Shown: positions 60,121 to 64,000 of the stretch, piece after piece | Position numbering within the stretch: position 1 is the first letter of the stretch | How the letters are laid out: the number at the start of each line of letters is the position of its first letter | Origin: Candidatus Defluviicoccus seviourii | GTDB lineage: Bacteria > Pseudomonadota > Alphaproteobacteria > Rhodospirillales > Defluviicoccaceae | Assembly: GCA_900609035.2 (NCBI GenBank) | Contig: UXAT02000052.1 | Coordinates: forward strand, 82,469 to 146,468 | Length of the DNA: 64,000 nt | Direction of reading: 5' to 3' | Translations under genes and position numbers: made by a program | The notes under the pieces: generated by a model | Databases searched by the model: none | Seen by the model: only the letters and a program-made list of their open reading frames with translations | Told to the model about the DNA's origin: nothing

Positions 60121-62061
60121 TCAGGCCCCCGGTTGCAGGCCAGGCATCCCCGCCTCGCCGGCAGCATCGGTGGGATGCTTTGGCGCCCGCCCGCCGGAGG
60201 GGACCGATGTGCGCCGGGGAGGAGGCGTCAGGTCTTCCGGGCCCGAGGCATCCGAGCGGTCGATCGGCTCGCCGCGGATGACGTTATCGATATCGTCACC
60301 GTTGAGAGTTTCGTACTCGAGCAGTGCCGCCGCGATCGCGTGCAGGGCGTCGAGGCGGTCGGTCAGCACCTGCCGGGCGCGCGCTTCGGCGGCTTCGACG
60401 ATCTGGCGCACCTCGCCATCGATGAGCCGCGCCGTGTCTTCCGACACATTGCGCGTGCGCGTAATCGAGCGGCCGATGAAGATTTCCTCTTCGTTGTCGC
60501 TGTAGCGCAGGCGTCCGAGCTTGTCACTCATGCCCCACTCGGTGACCATGCGGCGCGCGAGTTCCGTCGCCTGCTGGATATCGTTGGAGGCTCCGGTCGT
60601 GACGTTGGCCTCGCCGAACACGAGCTGCTCGGCGACCCGGCCGCCGAACATCATCGCCAGGCGCGCCTCGATCTCGTTCTTCTTGAACGTGTAGCGATCG
60701 CGCTCCGGCAGGTTCATGGTGACGCCTAAGGCACGGCCACGCGGGATGATCGTCACCTTGTGCAGAGGATCGCAGCCGGGCACGCTCAGGCTGACCAGGG
60801 CGTGGCCGCCCTCGTGGTAGGCGGTGAGCTTTTTCTCGTGCTCGGACATCACCAGCGAGCGCCGTTCGGCGCCCATCAGCACCTTGTCTTTCGCTGCCTC
60901 GAAGTCGGCCATCGTCACCAGGCGCTTGCCGGCGCGCGCCGCCAGGAGCGCCGCCTCGTTGACCAGGTTGGCGAGATCGGCGCCGGAAAAGCCGGGCGTG
61001 CCGCGCGCGATCACCCGTGGCTCGACATCAGGGGCAAGCGGCACCTTGCGCATGTGCACCTTGAGGATCTGCTCGCGGCCCAGGATATCGGGGTTGGGGA
61101 CGACCACTTGGCGGTCGAAGCGGCCGGGCCGAAGGAGCGCCGGATCGAGAACGTCGGGCCGGTTGGTCGCCGCGATCAGGATCACGCCCTCGTTGGCCTC
61201 GAAGCCGTCCATCTCGACCAGCAGCTGGTTCAAGGTCTGCTCGCGCTCGTCATGGCCGCCGCCCAAGCCGGTGCCGCGGTGGCGGCCGACGGCATCGATC
61301 TCGTCGATAAAGACGATGCAGGGCGCGTTCCGCTTGGCCTGTTCGAACATGTCGCGCACGCGGCTGGCACCGACGCCGACGAACATCTCGACGAAATCCG
61401 AGCCGGAGATCGTAAAGAACGGAACGTTGGCCTCGCCTGCGATCGCGCGCGCCAGCAGCGTCTTGCCGGTGCCGGGAGGGCCGACCAGCAGGCAGCCCTT
61501 CGGTATGCGGCCGCCCAGGCGCTGAAACTTCTGCGGATCCTTCAGGAACTCGACCAGCTCCTGCAGCTCCTGCTTCGCCTCCTCGATGCCGGCGACGTCG
61601 GCAAAGGTGACCCGCCGCTGGTCCTGCTGCAGCATGCGCGCCCGGCTCTTGCCGAAGCCGAGAACGCCGCCGGGTCCGCCCTGCATGCGGCGCATGAAGT
61701 AGATCCACACGCCGACCAGGAGCAGCACCGGGAACGAGGAGATGAACAGCGACATCAAGATGCCCGGCTCCGGCGGCGGCGCCGCCTTGATGCGGACATC
61801 CTTGTCGCTGAGCGGGGTGACGACATCGGCGCCTTCCGGAGCGAAGGTGCGGAACGGGTGGCCGTCCTGGAAGGTGCCGGCGATCTCCTGGCCGCGGATC
61901 ACGACCGACTTCACCTGGCCCGCCTCGATGCTGGCGAGAAAGTCCGAAAAGGCGAGCTGCGGCTCGCTTTGCCGGCTCGTCGGCCCTTGAGCCTGGCTGA
62001 ACAGCGTGATCAGCACGATGCCGATCAGGATCCACAAGATGGCGTTGCCCTTGATGTTCAT
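60121..62061 (-). CDS. ftsH: ATP-dependent zinc metalloprotease FtsH
   Basis: 646 residues from ATG 62061 (GGAAAGG upstream). Two N-terminal membrane helices (about 6-23 and 95-118) flank a periplasmic domain; AAA+ Walker A GPPGTGKT, Walker B FIDEID, and zinc site HEGGH in the protease domain. Degrades unstable and membrane proteins; in lambda-type biology it also controls CII stability. The C-terminal tail is Pro/Gly-rich. Confidence 0.94.
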   Translation of the reverse strand: MNIKGNAILWILIGIVLITLFSQAQGPTSRQSEPQLAFSDFLASIEAGQVKSVVIRGQEIAGTFQDGHPFRTFAPEGADVVTPLSDKDVRIKAAPPPEPGILMSLFISSFPVLLLVGVWIYFMRRMQGGPGGVLGFGKSRARMLQQDQRRVTFADVAGIEEAKQELQELVEFLKDPQKFQRLGGRIPKGCLLVGPPGTGKTLLARAIAGEANVPFFTISGSDFVEMFVGVGASRVRDMFEQAKRNAPCIVFIDEIDAVGRHRGTGLGGGHDEREQTLNQLLVEMDGFEANEGVILIAATNRPDVLDPALLRPGRFDRQVVVPNPDILGREQILKVHMRKVPLAPDVEPRVIARGTPGFSGADLANLVNEAALLAARAGKRLVTMADFEAAKDKVLMGAERRSLVMSEHEKKLTAYHEGGHALVSLSVPGCDPLHKVTIIPRGRALGVTMNLPERDRYTFKKNEIEARLAMMFGGRVAEQLVFGEANVTTGASNDIQQATELARRMVTEWGMSDKLGRLRYSDNEEEIFIGRSITRTRNVSEDTARLIDGEVRQIVEAAEARARQVLTDRLDALHAIAAALLEYETLNGDDIDNVIRGEPIDRSDASGPEDLTPPPRRTSVPSGGRAPKHPTDAAGEAGMPGLQPGA

Positions 62062-62275
62062 CCTTTCCACACTCCAATCCCGCTGCCCGCGGGAGCATCG
62101 TGCCTTCGTCGCCGCCAAGCCAGGACGCGAACGGCGCTTCTCATCGATAGATACGGATCGCCAGCGCAAAACGCCAGCGCTCCCTCGCCTCTGAGTGTAT
62201 GCAAGCTGGTTGCGGCCTGAGGGCACCGGCATTGCCCAATGGCCAAGATCGCGCTAAACGGCTGCGAGCGAATGC

Positions 62276-62367
62276 GGAGGGGTGCCGGAGCGGCCGATCG
62301 GGGCGGTCTCGAAAACCGTTGTACCCTTTACCGGGTACCGTGGGTTCGAATCCCACCCCCTCCGCCA
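62276..62367 (+). tRNA. tRNA-Ser(CGA)
   Basis: 92 bases with encoded CCA. Acceptor GGAGGGG/CCCCTCC, anticodon loop CTCGAAA (CGA), long class II variable arm, T loop TTCGAAT, discriminator G73 as in serine tRNAs. The accessory genes and IS remnant directly 3' of it suggest a second island at this tRNA. Confidence 0.93.
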
Positions 62368-62505
62368 TATATTCAATAAACTCAACAACTTAGAAGCAGC
62401 CTGACCTTTCCGGCCGACATCGCGGCCATCATAAGTTTGGCCTGCCCATGGGGCCAATCCAGCTTACCCCTCGACGTGACGTCCAAGGCGTTCTATCTTT
62501 ATCCC

Positions 62506-62994
62506 ATGTCATATTCGCCGCTCGCAGTTGCAAACACCTTTATTGCCGAATTCGGCGGTGGCGGCGGCATTGACCATATGAAGCTGCAAAAGCTGACGTA
62601 TTACGCTTACGGATGGTCACTTGCTTTTCGCAATAAGCCGCTTCTCAAGGAAGGGCCGGAAGTTTGGCAGTATGGCCCTGTCTTCGATAGCTTGTATCGC
62701 TCTATGGCCTCGCACGGTTCGAAGCCGATTGCCGAACCGATAAAGGCAAATCCGTTTCAACCGGCTCCGATCGTCCCCGAAACGGATGGGGATACGCGCA
62801 ACCTAATTCGCTGGGTTTGGGATCGTTACGGCGGCATGAGTGGGTTGCGCTTGTCTGATGAAACCCACAAGGCCGGAACGCCTTGGCAAATTGAAGCGGC
62901 AAAGCATGGCTATAGAGTTCCGAGCCATCATCGCATCCCTGATGAGCAAATTCAGTCGTTCTTCAAAGCGGAAGCCGCTCGACTCGATGGATAG
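62506..62994 (+). CDS. Panacea-domain (DUF4065) protein, probable antitoxin
   Basis: 162 residues from ATG 62506. The signature VANTFIAEF, HMKLQKLTYYAYGWSLA, and LLKEGPEVWQYGPVFDSLYRSM is the GepA/SocA/Panacea domain. Panacea proteins act as antitoxins that neutralise varied toxins encoded next to them. It overlaps the downstream membrane-protein gene by 53 bases. It lies 138 bases after tRNA-Ser in moderate-GC DNA. Confidence 0.85.
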   Translation: MSYSPLAVANTFIAEFGGGGGIDHMKLQKLTYYAYGWSLAFRNKPLLKEGPEVWQYGPVFDSLYRSMASHGSKPIAEPIKANPFQPAPIVPETDGDTRNLIRWVWDRYGGMSGLRLSDETHKAGTPWQIEAAKHGYRVPSHHRIPDEQIQSFFKAEAARLDG

Positions 62995-63346
62995 TCCGAA
63001 CGGCGAAACGCAAGACGGCTATATTAGCATCGATCAAACGCCGACTTCGGAAGAAGAGCAGTTCAATACCTTTTCGACGGATGAAGAAAGGCGTCACGCC
63101 AAATTATCCAACGATTCCGACGAACAGGATATGGGCGAACGCCTTCGCTATGCAGACCACGCATATGGGATTACCCAAGCATGGGTTGGGTTCCTTATCG
63201 TCCTAACAATTACGCAAATTTCATTGAAGCCGCTGAAAATGGGGCTTGAAACTACGGAATTCGTAACAGTCTTCACAACAACAACAGCTTCGATATTTGG
63301 CTTCTGGCTCTTGGTTGGCAACTACCTGTTTCATCGCAGAAGGTAA
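62942..63346 (+). CDS. Small two-helix membrane protein, candidate Panacea-paired toxin
   Basis: 134 residues from ATG 62942, inside the Panacea gene. About 75 hydrophilic residues are followed by two membrane helices (about 78-95 WVGFLIVLTITQISL and 107-127 TASIFGFWLLVGNYLF). Known Panacea-linked toxins include membrane-disrupting small proteins, so this is a plausible toxin; the toxin assignment is inference from overlap and topology. A GC-rich hairpin follows directly. Confidence 0.6.
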   Translation: MSKFSRSSKRKPLDSMDSPNGETQDGYISIDQTPTSEEEQFNTFSTDEERRHAKLSNDSDEQDMGERLRYADHAYGITQAWVGFLIVLTITQISLKPLKMGLETTEFVTVFTTTTASIFGFWLLVGNYLFHRRR

Positions 63347-63349
63347 GAA

Positions 63350-63379
63350 AGCCCCCCGGCCAAACGCAACCGGGGGGCT
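63350..63379. terminator. GC-rich hairpin after the membrane-protein gene
   Basis: AGCCCCCCGG and its exact complement CCGGGGGGCT flank 10 bases. No T-run follows, so termination strength is uncertain. Confidence 0.5.
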
Positions 63380-63381
63380 AG

Positions 63382-63595
63382 GTGCTGCGCCGGAAAGGAA
63401 CCGGGAACGGCGCGGCATGGCACTCCCTTGCGGAAGGGCTTCAGGGCGGCAGCAAGGGCAAGTGCAGCGCCGGCACGGTGACGCTGGTGAAGGCGCCGGC
63501 CGTGATCTCCAGCGACGGGGCGGAAGACCAGATCGCCTTCGCTGCCGACGATGTCGGAGACAGGCTCGCAGTGACGATGACCGGCACCGCAGCGA
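63382..63595 (+). pseudogene. Gene fragment truncated by the IS3 remnant
   Basis: The frame GTVTLVKAPAVISSDGAEDQ...VTMTGTAAKTIET reads like part of a real, possibly phage-derived protein with high-GC codon use, and stops making sense at about 63596 where IS sequence begins. The N terminus has no convincing start. Confidence 0.35.
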
Positions 63596-63750
63596 AGACC
63601 ATCGAGACGGATACTCCGCCTGGTGGTCCAAAACCATCCGCGCCGCGCGCTCGCGCAGCTCAGACGAAAACTTCGATCGGGTCTGTTTGGGCTTGTCCAT
63701 CACTCCATCCTCTCAGGAATGAGAGCCTCCGGCAAACCCGGGGCGGTTCA
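63596..63750 (-). mobile_element. Truncated IS3-family element (left end and OrfA start)
   Basis: Minus strand from 63750 begins with a terminal repeat TGAACCGCCCCGGGTTTGCC, typical of IS3-family ends. OrfA starts at 63700 (MDKPKQTRSKFSSELRERAA...) and breaks off after about 35 residues near 63596, so orfB and the right end are gone. Confidence 0.75.
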
Positions 63751-63919
63751 CCTTCGCCGCCAGCGCCGGGCTGTAGAAGCTGTTGCAAACGCTGTTGATG
63801 GTCTTGTCGAATGTCGGGGCAAGCTCCCGAAGTGCGACGCTATTGCTCATGCGCTTGTAGGCTTCGGGAACCCATTTTTCGGCGGCTTCGTAGCGAAGCT
63901 TCGAATGCGTGTCGCCGCA
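63751..63919 (-). pseudogene. Gene fragment cut by the IS end
   Basis: Open minus-strand frame without a start (HSKLRYEAAEKWVPEAYKRM, then ELAPTFDKTINSVCNSFY) that runs to the IS boundary. It looks protein-like but belongs to no family I can name. The last 81 bases of the window hold nothing recognisable. Confidence 0.35.
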
Positions 63920-64000
63920 TTAGCCCGTCTTATTCACGACGCCCCTTGTCGGGGGCTGGCGGATGTAGCGTAAGCGGTTGATGTGGCGTAGGAGTCGGTT

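Noticed and set aside
60760..62220. 486-codon open frame opposite ftsH
   Set aside because: Antisense shadow; the ftsH frame has all catalytic motifs.

Overview
The window is a GC-rich alphaproteobacterial chromosome (probably Rhodospirillales) carrying a complete-looking, AT-richer prophage of about 35.1 kb. The taxonomic call is inference from gene content: a four-subunit fumarate reductase, cytochrome c', soluble NADP isocitrate dehydrogenase and high-GC codon use. Defluviicoccus-type organisms are one possibility I cannot test here.

Left host arm (1-15,900): frdABCD; a membrane-anchored PAS/degenerate-kinase protein fused to a DnaQ-type exonuclease; an ArsR-controlled run (arsR, permease, small CxxC thioredoxin-like protein, dsbB, His-rich CDF exporter); a cysteine desulfurase; two glycosyltransferase-type genes on the minus strand; and mnmA.

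Prophage (15,896-50,990): it sits inside the anticodon loop of the host tRNA-Leu(UAA) gene. The 3' half is at 15,848-15,903 and the 5' half at 50,983-51,020, with an 8-bp shared core. The phage carries its own intact tRNA with a UAA anticodon (50,784-50,860) beside the integrase. That tRNA has a short variable loop, unlike normal bacterial tRNA-Leu. The virion genes are lambda-like in order (terminase, gpW, portal, protease/capsid, tail tube, frameshifted G/T chaperone, tape measure, M, L, K, I, J), but the terminase pair is inverted. The replication genes mix a T4 gp32-like protein, AAA+ clamp-loader-like proteins, an SF3-type helicase and a family A polymerase.

The most striking feature is a T4 gp55-like late sigma factor (18,509-18,970) together with twelve copies of the heptamer CTAAATA placed just upstream of phage genes on both strands. 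One perfect 22-bp palindrome holds two copies back to back between terminase and head genes, and one copy lies inside the protease-capsid ORF just before an internal capsid start. I infer a T4-style late-promoter system in a temperate, lambda-architecture phage. Two structured RNAs start close to predicted late start sites. I recognise no CI-like repressor, endolysin or sliding clamp.

Right host arm (51,021-64,000): a two-gene accessory operon with a degenerate ImmA/IrrE domain; a CinA-like gene, cytochrome c, panE-like reductase, thioesterase, rpmB, icd, LOG-family gene, cytochrome c', cytochrome b561 and ftsH; tRNA-Ser(CGA); then a Panacea (DUF4065) gene overlapping a small membrane-protein gene, a likely toxin-antitoxin pair; and finally an IS3-family remnant inside gene debris.
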